64,000 nucleotides of DNA from Hafnia alvei (lineage in GTDB: Bacteria > Pseudomonadota > Gammaproteobacteria > Enterobacterales > Enterobacteriaceae), in the NCBI RefSeq assembly GCF_900095695.1, contig NZ_FMIQ01000084.1, positions 22,978-86,977 on the forward strand, written 5' to 3'. Positions 1 to 10,500 of this stretch are shown here, one piece after another. A model generated the notes under the pieces. The model saw nothing but the letters and a program-made list of their open reading frames with translations. It was not told the origin of the DNA and did no database searches. Position numbers and translations under genes: made by a program. Numbering within the stretch: position 1 is the stretch's first letter; every line of letters starts with the position of its first letter.

Positions 1-451
1 CTATCAGCTGCTCAACCACTTTAACCGTGCCGTTTACCGCGCTGGCTTCTTCATCTGAAGTGATCAAAAAGGCGAGTCGACCTTGATGCTGTGGGTTTGC
101 TTCGACAAAACGCTCAGCCGCAACCACCATCGCTGCCAATGAACCTTTCATGTCAGCGGCTCCTCGACCATAGATCATGCCGTCGCGTAAGGTGGGTTCA
201 TAGGGCGGGTTAGTCCATTTTGACTCGTCGCCGCTTGGGACAACGTCGGTATGACCCGCGAATGCCAGCGTAGGGCCTTTACCGTCACGGCAGGCCCAAA
301 AATTTCGGGTATCACCAAAGGTCATGTCTTCAATGCTAAAGCCAACCGCTTTGAGACGGTCAATTAACAGATCTTGGCAGCCCGCATCTTCGGGGCTAAC
401 GGAACGGCACTTTATTAGCTGCTGAGTGAGCTCAAGAACAGGGCAGGTCAT
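1..451 (-). CDS. dapE: Succinyl-diaminopimelate desuccinylase (partial, C-terminal part beyond the left edge)
   Basis: DapE hydrolyses N-succinyl-L,L-diaminopimelate in the cytoplasmic lysine/peptidoglycan diaminopimelate pathway, using two zinc ions. About 150 N-terminal residues are present. The metal-ligand and catalytic motifs of the M20 family are visible: GHTDVVP near residue 67, GRGAADMKG with the bridging Asp near 100, and TSDEEA with the general-base Glu near 134. The start ATG overlaps the stop of yffB upstream (ATGA), so the two are probably translationally coupled, as in E. coli. The gene runs off the window, so its stop is not seen. Confidence 0.95.
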   Translation of the reverse strand, partial: MTCPVLELTQQLIKCRSVSPEDAGCQDLLIDRLKAVGFSIEDMTFGDTRNFWACRDGKGPTLAFAGHTDVVPSGDESKWTNPPYEPTLRDGMIYGRGAADMKGSLAAMVVAAERFVEANPQHQGRLAFLITSDEEASAVNGTVKVVEQLI

Positions 452-834
452 CGTATTTTCTCCTCAGCTAAAAATTGTGTGTATTGATCTGGATTAAATC
501 CCAACAACATGCGGTGGTTGTGGACGAGCAATGGGCGCTTGATGATTGCTGGCTGTGCCAGCATTAATTCAGCAGCGGAATCAGCGTTATTGATGCTTTG
601 GCGCACTGATTCATTGAGCTTACGCCAGGTTGTGCCGCGAGTATTAAGTAGTGCTTCCCAACCCAATTGTTCGATAAAGGTGCGTAGAAGTTTCGCATCT
701 AGCCCATCGGCTCGGTAATCATGAAATTGATAGGCGACCTGCTGTTCTTCCAGCCACTTTTTCGCTTTTTTGATCGTGTCGCAGTTTTTAATGCCGTAAA
801 GATAAAGAGACGTATTTTCTGAGTGTGCTGTCAT
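448..834 (-). CDS. yffB: YffB, ArsC/Spx-family thioredoxin-fold protein
   Basis: A 128-aa member of the ArsC/Spx family. It carries the single-Cys motif [11 protein letters not shown] near residue 18 and the family stretch [10 protein letters not shown], and matches E. coli YffB closely from memory. The family has a glutaredoxin-like fold, but YffB has no firmly established substrate; arsenate reduction should not be assumed. Its stop overlaps the dapE start by four bases. The gene set acrD - ypfM - yffB - dapE is the E. coli arrangement, which supports the call. The N-terminus is about ten residues longer than the E. coli protein; a later start is possible. Confidence 0.9.
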   Translation of the reverse strand: MTAHSENTSLYLYGIKNCDTIKKAKKWLEEQQVAYQFHDYRADGLDAKLLRTFIEQLGWEALLNTRGTTWRKLNESVRQSINNADSAAELMLAQPAIIKRPLLVHNHRMLLGFNPDQYTQFLAEEKIR

Positions 835-1132
835 ATGGCAGAGTCCCTGTGTTTTAGCTCACGATCTGGCAAATTATTTTATTACTGTGCAGATCGTGAT
901 TTGCTCATGTTGTTAAATTATTTAACACATAATGCGGGAAAAAGAGCTCTCGATCCAGAGTGTTAGCCCTAAGAGTGCTCCGACTATGTCAATTTGATCT
1001 GTGTGCTTACCTTAATTGCGGTGCCTAGCCATCATATTGATAGAAATATCGAATAGGTCAATTATTCACCGTTGGTCTCTAAAAGGTTATCATGTGCGGG
1101 TACTAACTATGTAGGCCACAAAAGACGTAAAT

Positions 1133-1201
1133 ATGATTGATACAGAACTGAGCAACTGGAAAGCGTTTATCGACGCCATGTTGCAAAACAAGCACCAGTA
1201 A
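1133..1201 (+). CDS. ypfM: YpfM small protein (22 aa)
   Basis: A 22-codon ORF beginning MIDTELSNWKAF and ending before TAA. It resembles the 19-aa E. coli small protein YpfM (start MIERELGNWKDF from memory), which lies at the same place between acrD and yffB and on the opposite strand to both. The conserved pattern is M-I-x-x-E-L-x-N-W-K. No function is established. The position between two minus-strand genes and the conservation of the peptide rather than the surrounding DNA argue that it is translated. Confidence 0.8.
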   Translation: MIDTELSNWKAFIDAMLQNKHQ

Positions 1202-1333
1202 TTCTGAAACTGGTCGGGCAGTAAGCTAGTTATGGGTAGTGAGTTTGAGGCAGTCGGCAATGAAGTGATCGTTTTAAGCCCATTTCAGTAATAACTTTGT
1301 GATAAGCCAAACACCAAGGGTCATATCCCATAA

Positions 1334-1359
1334 AAAAGGCAGCCAACCGGCTGCCTTTT
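1334..1359. terminator. Hairpin terminator downstream of acrD
   Basis: An 11-bp perfect stem (AAAAGGCAGCC with its complement) around a four-base AACC loop. An A-run on one side and a T-run on the other make it usable from both strands. It lies nine bases past the acrD stop and also downstream of ypfM. Confidence 0.8.
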
Positions 1360-1367
1360 CTCATCGG

Positions 1368-4300
1368 TTACTTTTCATTCGGCGGGACGATCTCTTCAGG
1401 CTCAATCGCTGATGCGGTTTTCCCTGGAAAACGGCGACGAACTAAAATGAAGAACACCGGTACGAAGAAGATAGCAAGGAAGGTAGCGGTGAACATTCCT
1501 CCTAATACGCCAGTGCCGACAGCATGTTGGCTGCCCGAGCCTGCGCCGTGGCTGATTGCCATCGGTAATACGCCAAAGATAAATGCCAATGAGGTCATCA
1601 AAATTGGGCGTAGTCGTAGCCGGCAGGCTTCCAGCGTGGCTTCTAATAAGTCTTTACCGGAACGATGTAGTTCATTGGCGAATTCAACAATTAAGATCGC
1701 ATTTTTAGCGGAAAGACCAATGATGGTGAGCAAACCGACTTGGAAATACACATCGTTCTCCAGACCACGGATCCACGTCGCGCATACCGCTCCTAAAACT
1801 CCTAAAGGTACGACGAGCATGACGGAGAAGGGGATCGACCAGCTTTCGTATAATGCGGCCAGGCACAGGAATACCACCAGCAATGAGATGGCGTAAAGCG
1901 CTGGTGCTTGCGCACCGGAGAGGCGTTCCTGATAAGACATCCCCGTCCATTCCAAACCAATACCATTGGGCAACTGGCTGACAAGGCGCTCCATAATATC
2001 CATCGCCGTACCGGTACTCACGCCCGTTGCCGCTTCCCCAACGATTTCCAATGCTGCGTTACCGTTATAGCGTTCAAGTCGTGGTGAACCCGACGTCCAT
2101 GTGCTGTTGGCGAAGGCGGAGAACGGCACCATCGCACCACTGCTATTGTTCACGTACCAACGATAAATATCGTCCGGCAACATACGATAAGGGGCCGCAC
2201 CCTGAACATATACTTTTTTAACGCGGCCTCGGTCGAGGAAGTCGTTGACGTAGGTCGAGCCCCACGCCGTTTTCAAGGTGCTGTTGATATCATCAATATT
2301 AACGCCAAGCGCCTGTGCCTTGCGCTGGTCAATGTTTACCTGCAACTGTGGGCTATCATCCAACCCGTTGTGGCGAACTCGCGTCAAGAGAGGTTCTTTC
2401 GCTGCGGCAGCCAGCAGCGTATCACGCGCTTTCATCAGTTCAGCATGGCCGAGGCCCGCATGGTCTTCCAGTTCCATATCAAAACCGGCAGAGTTGCCTA
2501 AACCGGAGATCGCTGGCGGGCTGCTGGCAAACACTCTCGCTTCTTTAATTTTACCAAATGCCGTTGTTGCGCGATCAATAATGGCAAACGACGTGTCATC
2601 AGGCCCGGTGCGCTCGTCCCAATGCTTTAAACGGACAAACATACGCGCCACATTCTGACCATTACCCCCAGGCCCAGAGCCAATAATTGAGAAGACGGAA
2701 ACAACGTTTTTCTTCTCATCCTGCAACAGATAGTTTTCAACTTTCTCGACCACTTTAAGCGTTTGTTGCTGTGTTGAACCCACAGGCAGCTGGATTTGAG
2801 TCATGAAGACTCCACGGTCTTCCAGTGGTAAGAATGACGTTGGTAAGCGGGTGAATGCCAGAGCCAACCCGACAATAATCAGTAAATACAGCAGCATGGT
2901 TTTACCGCTGTTACGAATGACGCGGGCAACACCATTTTCATATTGGCGAGTACTGCGATCAAATACGCGGTTAAACCAGCCAAAGAAACCTCGCTTTGTA
3001 TGAACTTGCCCCTGTTTAATCGGTTTAAGCAGGGTGGAGCACAGCGCAGGAGTAAGAATAAGCGCAACTAAAACAGAGAAAACCATCGCGGAAACAATGG
3101 TGATGGAGAACTGGCGGTAAATGGCACCGGTGGTGCCACCGAAAAAGGCCATTGGTACAAACACCGCGGATAGCACCAGTGCAATACCGACTAGAGCACT
3201 CTGGATCTGCGCCATGGATTTTCTCGTCGCTTCCCTAGGCGATAACCCCTCTTCGGCCATGACACGCTCGACGTTTTCGACGACGACGATCGCATCATCC
3301 ACCAATAATCCGATGGCTAGCACCATGGCAAACATCGTGAGCGTATTGATGCTGTAGCCAAAGGCGTAAAGCACCGCATACGTGCCTAGCAGAACGACAG
3401 GCACGGCGATGGTTGGGATAAGCGTGGCGCGGAAATTTTGCAAGAACAGATACATCACCAAAAAGACGAGGAAAATTGCTTCAAATAGCGTTTTAACTAC
3501 GTCCTCGATCGATGCCTGTACAAACGGTGTGGTTTCGTAAGCATATTCAACCTTCAAGCCGTGGGGGAAATACTGTTCAAGTTCGCCGAGTTTGGCTTTG
3601 ACTAGTTTGTCGGTGGCTAATTCGTTAGCGCCAGAAGCGAGCTTGATGCTCATCCCCGAGGCTGGCATTCCGTTGTAACGGCTAAGATAGTCATAGTTTT
3701 CAGCTCCGAGCTCTACGGTAGCAACGTCACCTAACGTGACGTAAGAACCATCTGCATTGACTCTGAGCGTGATGTCTCGAAACTGTTCCGGCGTTTGCAG
3801 CTGGGCTTGAGCATTCATGGTGGCGTTCAGTGCCTGACCATTCACCGACGGTGTTCCGCCTACTTGCCCAACGGCGATTTGATTGTTCTGGGTTTCAATC
3901 GCATTAACCACGTTTTGGCTCGTGAGGTTATAGCTATTGAGTTTGTTCGGGTCGAGCCAGATACGCATCGCGTACTGAGAGCCGAAGGCATCGACGCTGC
4001 CAACTCCGTCGATACGGCTAATTGGATCTTGAAGATTACTGGCTACGTAATCGGCGATATCCTGTCGCGTCATGCTGTGGTCAGTTGACACAAACGCCAC
4101 GGTCATCAGGCTGTTATCACCCGATTTTGAAACCGTAATCCCTTGTTGTTGTACGTCTTGCGGCAGCTTACGCGTGGCGCCTTGCAGCTGGTTTTGAACC
4201 TGCTGCATGGCTTCGTTGGGGTTTATTCCTGCCTGAAATGTCAGCGTGATTGTTGCACTGCCGGTGCTGCTGCTTTGGGAGGACATATAGAGCAAACCGT

Positions 4301-4517
4301 CCAATCCCGTCATATTCTGTTCAATGATCTGGGTGACGGTATTCTCAAGTGTTTGCGCTGATGCACCAGGATAAGATGCGCTAATGCGTACCGTTGGCGG
4401 CGCTAGATTGGGGTACTGCTCAACGGGCAACGAGTTAATTGCTAACAACCCGGTTAGGCTGATGATAATGGCGATAACCCAGGCAAAAATTGGGCGATCG
4501 ATAAAGAAATTAGCCAC
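1368..4517 (-). CDS. acrD: AcrD, RND multidrug efflux pump (aminoglycoside/acidic drug exporter)
   Basis: A 1049-aa inner-membrane RND transporter. In E. coli, AcrD works with AcrA and TolC as a proton-driven pump exporting aminoglycosides and other hydrophilic or amphiphilic drugs. Visible hallmarks are the N-terminal [14 protein letters not shown], the proton-relay motif with paired Asp in [13 protein letters not shown] near residue 407, FMTQIQLP in the porter domain, and the second membrane half with [14 protein letters not shown]. Sequence and neighbours (ypfM, yffB, dapE) favour AcrD over AcrB. No acrA lies beside it, as is typical for acrD, so the adaptor must come from elsewhere. BaeR/CpxR control is known for E. 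coli acrD; I did not find a clear box here. Confidence 0.93.
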   Translation of the reverse strand: MANFFIDRPIFAWVIAIIISLTGLLAINSLPVEQYPNLAPPTVRISASYPGASAQTLENTVTQIIEQNMTGLDGLLYMSSQSSSTGSATITLTFQAGINPNEAMQQVQNQLQGATRKLPQDVQQQGITVSKSGDNSLMTVAFVSTDHSMTRQDIADYVASNLQDPISRIDGVGSVDAFGSQYAMRIWLDPNKLNSYNLTSQNVVNAIETQNNQIAVGQVGGTPSVNGQALNATMNAQAQLQTPEQFRDITLRVNADGSYVTLGDVATVELGAENYDYLSRYNGMPASGMSIKLASGANELATDKLVKAKLGELEQYFPHGLKVEYAYETTPFVQASIEDVVKTLFEAIFLVFLVMYLFLQNFRATLIPTIAVPVVLLGTYAVLYAFGYSINTLTMFAMVLAIGLLVDDAIVVVENVERVMAEEGLSPREATRKSMAQIQSALVGIALVLSAVFVPMAFFGGTTGAIYRQFSITIVSAMVFSVLVALILTPALCSTLLKPIKQGQVHTKRGFFGWFNRVFDRSTRQYENGVARVIRNSGKTMLLYLLIIVGLALAFTRLPTSFLPLEDRGVFMTQIQLPVGSTQQQTLKVVEKVENYLLQDEKKNVVSVFSIIGSGPGGNGQNVARMFVRLKHWDERTGPDDTSFAIIDRATTAFGKIKEARVFASSPPAISGLGNSAGFDMELEDHAGLGHAELMKARDTLLAAAAKEPLLTRVRHNGLDDSPQLQVNIDQRKAQALGVNIDDINSTLKTAWGSTYVNDFLDRGRVKKVYVQGAAPYRMLPDDIYRWYVNNSSGAMVPFSAFANSTWTSGSPRLERYNGNAALEIVGEAATGVSTGTAMDIMERLVSQLPNGIGLEWTGMSYQERLSGAQAPALYAISLLVVFLCLAALYESWSIPFSVMLVVPLGVLGAVCATWIRGLENDVYFQVGLLTIIGLSAKNAILIVEFANELHRSGKDLLEATLEACRLRLRPILMTSLAFIFGVLPMAISHGAGSGSQHAVGTGVLGGMFTATFLAIFFVPVFFILVRRRFPGKTASAIEPEEIVPPNEK

Positions 4518-4725
4518 GGGTGAATACCCTCATAACGCTTACTCTTATGCTTGAAAGTGGAAGTCTAGACGTAAACCGATCCATGCTAACGCACTTTATC
4601 CTGTTGGCGGGTTCAAAACGTGGAGAAAAAAAGGAGAAATGGTAAATATTTTTTCGTGTCGTATGAATTTACTGCAGTTATTCTCTTTAACTGTATGCTT
4701 GCGTAAAATTCATACAAAAATATAG

Positions 4726-4751
4726 CGTCGCCCTGTCGAAACAGGACGGCG
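4726..4751 (-). terminator. Terminator of the fimbrial operon
   Basis: Imperfect 11-bp stem (two G-U type positions) with a CGAA tetraloop, just past the adhesin stop. On the minus strand it is followed by a T-rich stretch, the usual intrinsic-terminator layout. Confidence 0.6.
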
Positions 4752-4755
4752 AATT

Positions 4756-5925
4756 TTAGCGTAATTCCATTTTGACCGTAACGTTACCTTCAAATTTTCC
4801 AGGTTGTGGGCGATTTGAGGTAGTACTGACCGGTGCCGCTTTCATGCTGAATTTGCCATTTCCCTGTGTATCCAGCGTGACGGGCAAATCAAGCGAACCA
4901 TCTAATACCACATCGTTGTCATTTTGATCATACATGCGCACGCCAACATCATTGCGATTAAGCATTCTGGCAATTAGGTTATTGCTGTCTGGAGTAACGC
5001 CTTGATCGGCGCTAAGGCTAAATTTGATCTTTCCTGCGTTCGCTGCGGCAGGATCGTCGCAGTGGTAGGAGATATCAACGTTTTTAAGCGTGTAGCTAGC
5101 CGGTGGCTGGCCTTGGGCAACGAATTGCGAGGTCACAATATTGCCTAGTTGCACTTCAATCGTGCTGCCTGCATTAATCGTACAGGTGAGCGGTGCGGAG
5201 ATTTTGCCTGATATCCGAATATTAGAGACCTGCTTAGTGTCGCTGAGAGAACAGTAACCATCCATCGCGAGGCAAGAATAGTTTTGGGCAACAATCGTTG
5301 ATGGGATGATCTCTTCGCCTAAAATGGCTGTTTTAACGTAAACGCTGAGGGCGATGACATTCCATTTAAAGCCTCTTTTCGTTGCGCTTCCACCGGCAGG
5401 TCGAGTTGCATCACTGCAAACATCGCTAGTGTTTTCGGTGGGTTTTAGTAAAGTTTCGTTGACTTTCGTCATGCTCGAAAATGGAGTTGGGTAAGTGTTG
5501 ATGCTGATTGGCTGTAACCCGCCTCCGTCTGGGGAGTTTATTGAGTCGGTATAGCCAGTGATGTCGACGTCGAGATGATCGGTTAAATAACCATAGCCAG
5601 TTCGCCCTGGTGGAAGTGGGCTACCAGCTGCCGTAGTTTCATAAATGATAGTGCTAGAGTAAAGGTTCTTTGGACAAGCGCAGTTGGCGATTATCGACGG
5701 CCCATCACCGATAATATGGTCATTAATATTAATCGTGCTTCCATTCTTATTTTGCCCAGACGGTATTTCGCTGTTGATATTAATGCTGTAATCAGCAAGC
5801 GTGGAGAAACATCCTTGCAGCACGGTTGTTGCTGCCTGTGCAAACATGGGGAAAAGTATAAATAGTACAAGCAAGATCTTGATTCCCGCACGGTGCACGC
5901 TGCGAGTAGGGTGTTTATTCTGCAT
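4756..5925 (-). CDS. Fimbrial tip adhesin, two-domain (lectin-like N-domain plus pilin domain)
   Basis: A secreted 389-aa protein. I chose the ATG at 5925 rather than the longer frame because it begins MQNKHPTRSV, leads straight into a hydrophobic signal peptide ending near FAQAA, and gives an 11-bp overlap with the usher gene. The N-terminal domain (about residues 35-235) has six cysteines and no sequence I recognise. The C-terminal 150 residues look like a pilin domain: TCTINAG, a second Cys in YHCDD, and a closing beta-strand ending VKMELR, expected to be capped by donor-strand exchange. Last position in the operon and the two-domain layout suggest a tip adhesin of FimH/MrpH type. The receptor cannot be predicted. 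Confidence 0.8.
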   Translation of the reverse strand: MQNKHPTRSVHRAGIKILLVLFILFPMFAQAATTVLQGCFSTLADYSININSEIPSGQNKNGSTININDHIIGDGPSIIANCACPKNLYSSTIIYETTAAGSPLPPGRTGYGYLTDHLDVDITGYTDSINSPDGGGLQPISINTYPTPFSSMTKVNETLLKPTENTSDVCSDATRPAGGSATKRGFKWNVIALSVYVKTAILGEEIIPSTIVAQNYSCLAMDGYCSLSDTKQVSNIRISGKISAPLTCTINAGSTIEVQLGNIVTSQFVAQGQPPASYTLKNVDISYHCDDPAAANAGKIKFSLSADQGVTPDSNNLIARMLNRNDVGVRMYDQNDNDVVLDGSLDLPVTLDTQGNGKFSMKAAPVSTTSNRPQPGKFEGNVTVKMELR

Positions 5926-8476
5926 GATTTGCCTCCGGCTTGCAGAGTGCGCTGGTCTGACGAATTCCGTTAGGTGCTGAGTCAGATGAGGGGGACAGGA
6001 CGATACTGGCATGGCAGCGCTGTTGTGCAGAACTTCCCCATGACACGGTCAATGGAATGTTTTCACTAACGCCTGAGAGATACAGTACGCCACGATCGTC
6101 AACGATACCGCTCAAAGATAATCCGTCGACGCTGGCTATCGCCCCAAATGGAATAATGCGGCCATCCGGTCGAGTTAATGAGATCAGCGCGCGATAACCC
6201 ACATGCGCTGTAAACTGTGTACTGACTGCGGCGCTGCGGCTAGGAACAACCGTCATCGTTGTTTCATCCGTATCTACATCATCTGGCAGGCTGGTGGTAT
6301 CGATATAGATAATATTTTCCTGATAAGGCGTTAGAGAAGGGATGATGGCATTGCCAAAGTAGTCGGTTTGTACGCCGCGCTGATTAACAAAACGAACGCC
6401 GGATGCGCCTTGTGCGCTGACAATCGCAAACTGATCGCCTAACGGTTGAGACAGCGTGACACAACTTGGATGAGCAACAACGGCTCCGCTCACGCCGTAG
6501 GTTAGCTGCCGAGAGTTGTCGGATGCGTAGTAATAACCCGCATTCAGATTGGCGTATTGAGATCGGTAGCTGCCATAAAGACTACTATTGTCAGTGCCGT
6601 CATGGTTGGTGTGGCTCTGTTGTAATGAGTAGCTCAGCCGATCGTCGTCAAGCAAGGTTCCGTTAAGTCCAACGCTATGGCTGGTGTCACCCTGTTTGCT
6701 GGTGCTGAGGTTATAGCTAGCCCAGCTTTTGGGCAGCCAGTGTGATAGCGGAATGCTGAAGCTTAGCGACAGCATCTGGTCGTTCGCGCCATCGCTGGTT
6801 TTGCTATAGGTGTAAGCAAGGTTAACGTTGATGTCGCCTATCGTGCGGTTGATGCCCGATGAAATGCTGCGTTCTTTATGCTTAGTTTGCCAATAATCTT
6901 GTTGATAGGCTGAAAGATATATACTGCTGTCCAGTACGGTCTGATTAATATTTAGCTGAACTCGACTGCGTTTGTTGTACCGGAATGACCAGTCTAAGTC
7001 GTTATTGCTGCCATCATATTTTTCATTAGCATCGGCAAAATTATAAAAACCACTGGTGGAATAGCGATAGCTCGCCAGTGAAAAGTTAGTGTCCGTTGCC
7101 TCTATTTTCTTGGTGTACATTAAGCGCCAAGACTGCCCATCGTGCTGTTCGTTATTTTCCAACCGCGCACGAGCCCAAGTTACATCGGTTGAAATTGAGC
7201 CCAAATCGCCTAAAACGATGCCAATACCGCCGTTAACCGACTGATAGTCTGATGAAAGGGTAGAACCACCGAAAAGAGTGAGGTAATTATTAAGGCCGTA
7301 AATCGCGCTGCCCTGTGCAAACAGCGGTTCATTAGATGCCTGATTATCATCCGCACGATAGCGTGCGAGCGTCATTTCATAGCGAACATTGCCCGGACGT
7401 TGCATAACAGCCACGCTGGAGTAGGGCTGAGTGAAACGATGTTCAGTTCCGTCCGCTTCTTTGATGGTGACCTCGAGGTCTGCGCTGTTGGTCGTTGAGT
7501 ACAGATCCCTAATTTCAAACGCGCCGGGTGCCACGTTAGCCTGATAAATAACGTAGCCATTCTGGCGGATTGAAACCTCCGCATTAGAACTGGCTATACC
7601 ACGAATGATTGGCGCAAATCCCCGCTGGTTATACGGTAGCATTTGATCGTCAGAAGCAATGTTGATTCCACGAAACTGCAGGCTATCAAAAACATCGCCC
7701 CGGGTGCTGTTTTCACCCGCAATAAACTGTGCTTTTAATTGATGGATATCGTGCTGGATCCACGTATTAATCGTCTGCCACGACTGTGAGTCATCGGATT
7801 GTCGCCATGTTGAATAGTTTCGTAAGCGCCAGCCGCCTAGGTTAGCTCCGCTGCGCAGGTTGAGGTATTGGCTGCTATTACTGTTGCTTCCCGTGTTTTC
7901 ACGCCGTGAGCCAGAGAATGAATAATCGGCAAACAGTACGGGCACGCCGTCATTCCAGCGCGAAGGATCGATGTTTTCATTATGATGCTCATCAATGGCC
8001 GCCTGCGGCATGCTGATGAGTAATGTCATGGTATTAAAATCGAACGTTGCCGCGGCAAAAGGAATGTAGTCACCAATAGATTCGCGCAGTGGTTCGCTTT
8101 CGGGGAGTTTTGCCAGCTCTGGGTAGGCATCTACTCGTACTCCCCACTTGCGTAGCTGCTGCGGTGTCAGCTGTGGCTGTAGTGCACCGCTTTTGCTGTT
8201 AATGTAGGTGACTGATTCCTCATCAACATTCTGTTTATTAATATTTATTTTTGTCTGATAGGTGCCGGGTAACTGCCCATTCTCTTTTGAAAATAGCGAT
8301 AAATCGATATCCTGCCGTGATAATTCATCCCCCTCAAGCGAGGAGGGCGCAAAGTAAAATTCTTGTGCGTTGACGTTACCCATGGCCACCATAAGCAAAC
8401 CGCTTAAGGTTTTTAGCATTGGGTGGAATCGCCGAATAGGGCGGGAGACGTTCAGGCGCAGTCCGTTAGCAGCCAT
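5915..8476 (-). CDS. Fimbrial outer-membrane usher
   Basis: An 853-aa usher of the FimD/PapC family, the outer-membrane pore that receives chaperone-subunit complexes and assembles the pilus. After a signal peptide (about residues 1-38) comes the N-terminal chaperone-binding domain starting EFYFAPSSLEGDE, then the large 24-strand barrel with the plug (family motifs such as FQPYSSVAVMQRPG and LPYNQRGFAP), and C-terminal domains with a Cys pair (HPSC, QQRC) near the end. Length is normal for the family. It starts ten bases after the chaperone stop and overlaps the adhesin gene. Confidence 0.92.
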   Translation of the reverse strand: MAANGLRLNVSRPIRRFHPMLKTLSGLLMVAMGNVNAQEFYFAPSSLEGDELSRQDIDLSLFSKENGQLPGTYQTKININKQNVDEESVTYINSKSGALQPQLTPQQLRKWGVRVDAYPELAKLPESEPLRESIGDYIPFAAATFDFNTMTLLISMPQAAIDEHHNENIDPSRWNDGVPVLFADYSFSGSRRENTGSNSNSSQYLNLRSGANLGGWRLRNYSTWRQSDDSQSWQTINTWIQHDIHQLKAQFIAGENSTRGDVFDSLQFRGINIASDDQMLPYNQRGFAPIIRGIASSNAEVSIRQNGYVIYQANVAPGAFEIRDLYSTTNSADLEVTIKEADGTEHRFTQPYSSVAVMQRPGNVRYEMTLARYRADDNQASNEPLFAQGSAIYGLNNYLTLFGGSTLSSDYQSVNGGIGIVLGDLGSISTDVTWARARLENNEQHDGQSWRLMYTKKIEATDTNFSLASYRYSTSGFYNFADANEKYDGSNNDLDWSFRYNKRSRVQLNINQTVLDSSIYLSAYQQDYWQTKHKERSISSGINRTIGDINVNLAYTYSKTSDGANDQMLSLSFSIPLSHWLPKSWASYNLSTSKQGDTSHSVGLNGTLLDDDRLSYSLQQSHTNHDGTDNSSLYGSYRSQYANLNAGYYYASDNSRQLTYGVSGAVVAHPSCVTLSQPLGDQFAIVSAQGASGVRFVNQRGVQTDYFGNAIIPSLTPYQENIIYIDTTSLPDDVDTDETTMTVVPSRSAAVSTQFTAHVGYRALISLTRPDGRIIPFGAIASVDGLSLSGIVDDRGVLYLSGVSENIPLTVSWGSSAQQRCHASIVLSPSSDSAPNGIRQTSALCKPEANHAE

Positions 8477-8485
8477 TAAGCACCA

Positions 8486-9178
8486 TTAGTCCTGAGTTAA
8501 ACTTGATGTAAATTCATCTGACGCATTACCGTAGTCAGTAATACAGCGCCATGTCACTTTCGAGCCATTAGCCGTGCCGGGAAGCTGAAATTGCGCCGTT
8601 GCTTTCGGGGCTACCATCTCGGCGGTTTTTAATGATGTCGTATTCAGTGTTAAGGTATCGAAAACGCTGTAGTAGTCGCCATTATTTGTAATCTGTAACT
8701 GATTTGCCTGCCGGCTGAATTTTAGATTCTTGCAGGCATCAATAGGTGTGCCGCTTAGCCCCGTGGGTCGCCAGAATAATTTCAGCCGTGTTTTATATAT
8801 CAGTCGTAGAACATTTTTTTCATCGTCACTTTTTGCCATCGCCGGGATAGTGCGCACATTCATATAAAACAAAGATTCTCTGTCGGTAGGCAACGCTTGG
8901 CCTGACCACGTAATACGTAGGTTTTGTTCTTTTTGTGGATCAAGCCTGAAAAGCGGCGGCGTAATAATAAAGGGGCCACGCGTTTTTCCATCACCGGTAT
9001 CAATCCATGACTGAATAAGCCATGGCAGTTCTTTCTCTGTATTTTTCAGTGAAAGCGCCACTTCTTTCTTGTTTGTGTCATAAATAATACGTGTTCGCCC
9101 TATTTGAATCCCTGCTGCGTGGCTGAAGGTAGTAAAAGCAAGAATTACAGAGCAAACTTTCAGCCCGATAAGTCGCAT
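8486..9178 (-). CDS. Periplasmic fimbrial chaperone
   Basis: A 230-aa PapD/FimC-type chaperone that stabilises pilus subunits by donor-strand complementation. The signal peptide ends near FSHAAG. The two-Ig-domain fold is shown by the subunit-binding Arg in IGRTRIIYD, the alternating hydrophobic G1 motif around NQLQITNNGDYY, and the family motif ESLFYMNVRTIP. It lies between the major subunit and the usher in the standard operon order. Confidence 0.9.
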   Translation of the reverse strand: MRLIGLKVCSVILAFTTFSHAAGIQIGRTRIIYDTNKKEVALSLKNTEKELPWLIQSWIDTGDGKTRGPFIITPPLFRLDPQKEQNLRITWSGQALPTDRESLFYMNVRTIPAMAKSDDEKNVLRLIYKTRLKLFWRPTGLSGTPIDACKNLKFSRQANQLQITNNGDYYSVFDTLTLNTTSLKTAEMVAPKATAQFQLPGTANGSKVTWRCITDYGNASDEFTSSLTQD

Positions 9179-9305
9179 GTAAGAGCCTTTTAATAAATGA
9201 AAGTAATCTTGGAAAAGCCTATACAGAATCTGGTTTACCCATATTTAAAATGTTGGCGTGTTATAGTGAAATTGCTAATAACACGCCAGATAGAATAATA
9301 AAAAA

Positions 9306-9878
9306 TTAACGGTAAAGGATATTCACCGTTAAATCAGCATCTGCAGGCCCTGCGGTGACAGGTTTGGCGAATGATATATAGCGTGCGTTAAATGATGCGC
9401 TAATCACGTCTGCTGTATTCGATGCTAATTGTATGTAAACCTGTCCTTCAGACCCATCAAATTTAATCAGGTTTGTATCTTCGCCATCTGGGCTCATTGC
9501 AATACCAACCCCTGTGGCTGCGGTTGTACCGCTGGTGGTGATTTTGCTGACATCTAGCAAAGTGTTAGAGCCTGTTAATACGGTTGAGCCTGTAAAGGTT
9601 AGCTGGACGGCGGCGAGCCCAGCACTTGTTAAAGGGCAGTCCTTCAGATTGATCGATAGAGGCGTCAGGTGTGATTGTGTTCCTATCCCTCCGTCGTTGA
9701 AAAGCGACGTCGGGTAGGTTCCTAGTGGAACCGTAGAGTCTGTCCCGCTATCGCCTTCGATAACACAGCTTGGTTCAATGATTTCACCGGTAAAATGAAT
9801 TTTCCCAGCATTCATTTCTGCGGCAAACGCAGTTGCCGATGATAGTGCCATAATGGCGACAAATAGATTCCGTTTCAC
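9306..9878 (-). CDS. Major fimbrial subunit (pilin)
   Basis: A 190-aa type-1-family pilin. The signal peptide is cleaved near TAFAAEM. The mature protein opens with GKIHFTGEIIEPSCVI, including the first conserved Cys, has the second Cys in LKDCPL, and ends with the donor-strand-accepting beta-strand DLTVNILYR with the penultimate Tyr typical of pilins. It is the first gene of the four-gene operon. The 127-bp gap to the chaperone could let the pilin be made in excess. Confidence 0.9.
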   Translation of the reverse strand: MKRNLFVAIMALSSATAFAAEMNAGKIHFTGEIIEPSCVIEGDSGTDSTVPLGTYPTSLFNDGGIGTQSHLTPLSINLKDCPLTSAGLAAVQLTFTGSTVLTGSNTLLDVSKITTSGTTAATGVGIAMSPDGEDTNLIKFDGSEGQVYIQLASNTADVISASFNARYISFAKPVTAGPADADLTVNILYR

Positions 9879-10476
9879 TATATTATTCTCCGTAATAAGC
9901 CAATTAGGTAATATACTTAAAACTAATTAAAACGACGTCATTGAATCATTAGTAATATAAATTCCATTGGTGTGTGCACTCATGCTTTTCTCCCTTAAAT
10001 AGTGTGGTAATCCATGTTACACAGCTAATGGTGAATGCTTGCCTAGTGCCAAAGTTATTAAATATATAAGCAATTCTATTGGAGGTTCTTTTTAATTCAT
10101 TTTTAGGAATATAGCAATAATAGCACCTGAATATTTTTTAGGCAGAAATATCCATATCAATTGATTTATTATCTATTTTTTGCACGATGCGAGTGATTTT
10201 TATCATTAACGATCATGTTTTGTGATGAAATCCCATTAATATATTTAATGAATAGATCTTTCGGTTGATTAACTCTCATAAGAGTAAGTTTTAATTAAAT
10301 ATAATTTAAATAAAAACCAATATTTAAGATTAATTAATAATAACTCGATGTATCACAATATCTTTGGGTTCTTATCACGTCCAATGCCGTTGATTTCTGC
10401 CTTGTTTCCTTTTCTTTCTTGCTAAATTACCTACAATACCTGTGTCATTAATCATTTTTGGCTCTAACTTCTGCCA
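9879..10476. promoter_or_regulatory. AT-rich upstream region of the fimbrial operon
   Basis: About 600 bp without a credible gene, markedly AT-rich compared with its surroundings. It must hold the fimbrial promoter. I looked for inverted repeats of a fim-type invertible switch and found none that were convincing. Its composition makes H-NS silencing likely, which is inference. Confidence 0.4.
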
Positions 10477-10500
10477 TTGGTGGGTAAATTAGGAGAACAA

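Noticed and set aside
1447..3357. Plus-strand frames opposite acrD
   Set aside because: Antisense shadows of a well-recognised long gene, without ribosome sites or family motifs.
9879..10476. fim-type invertible promoter switch
   Set aside because: No convincing pair of inverted repeats and no recombinase gene nearby.
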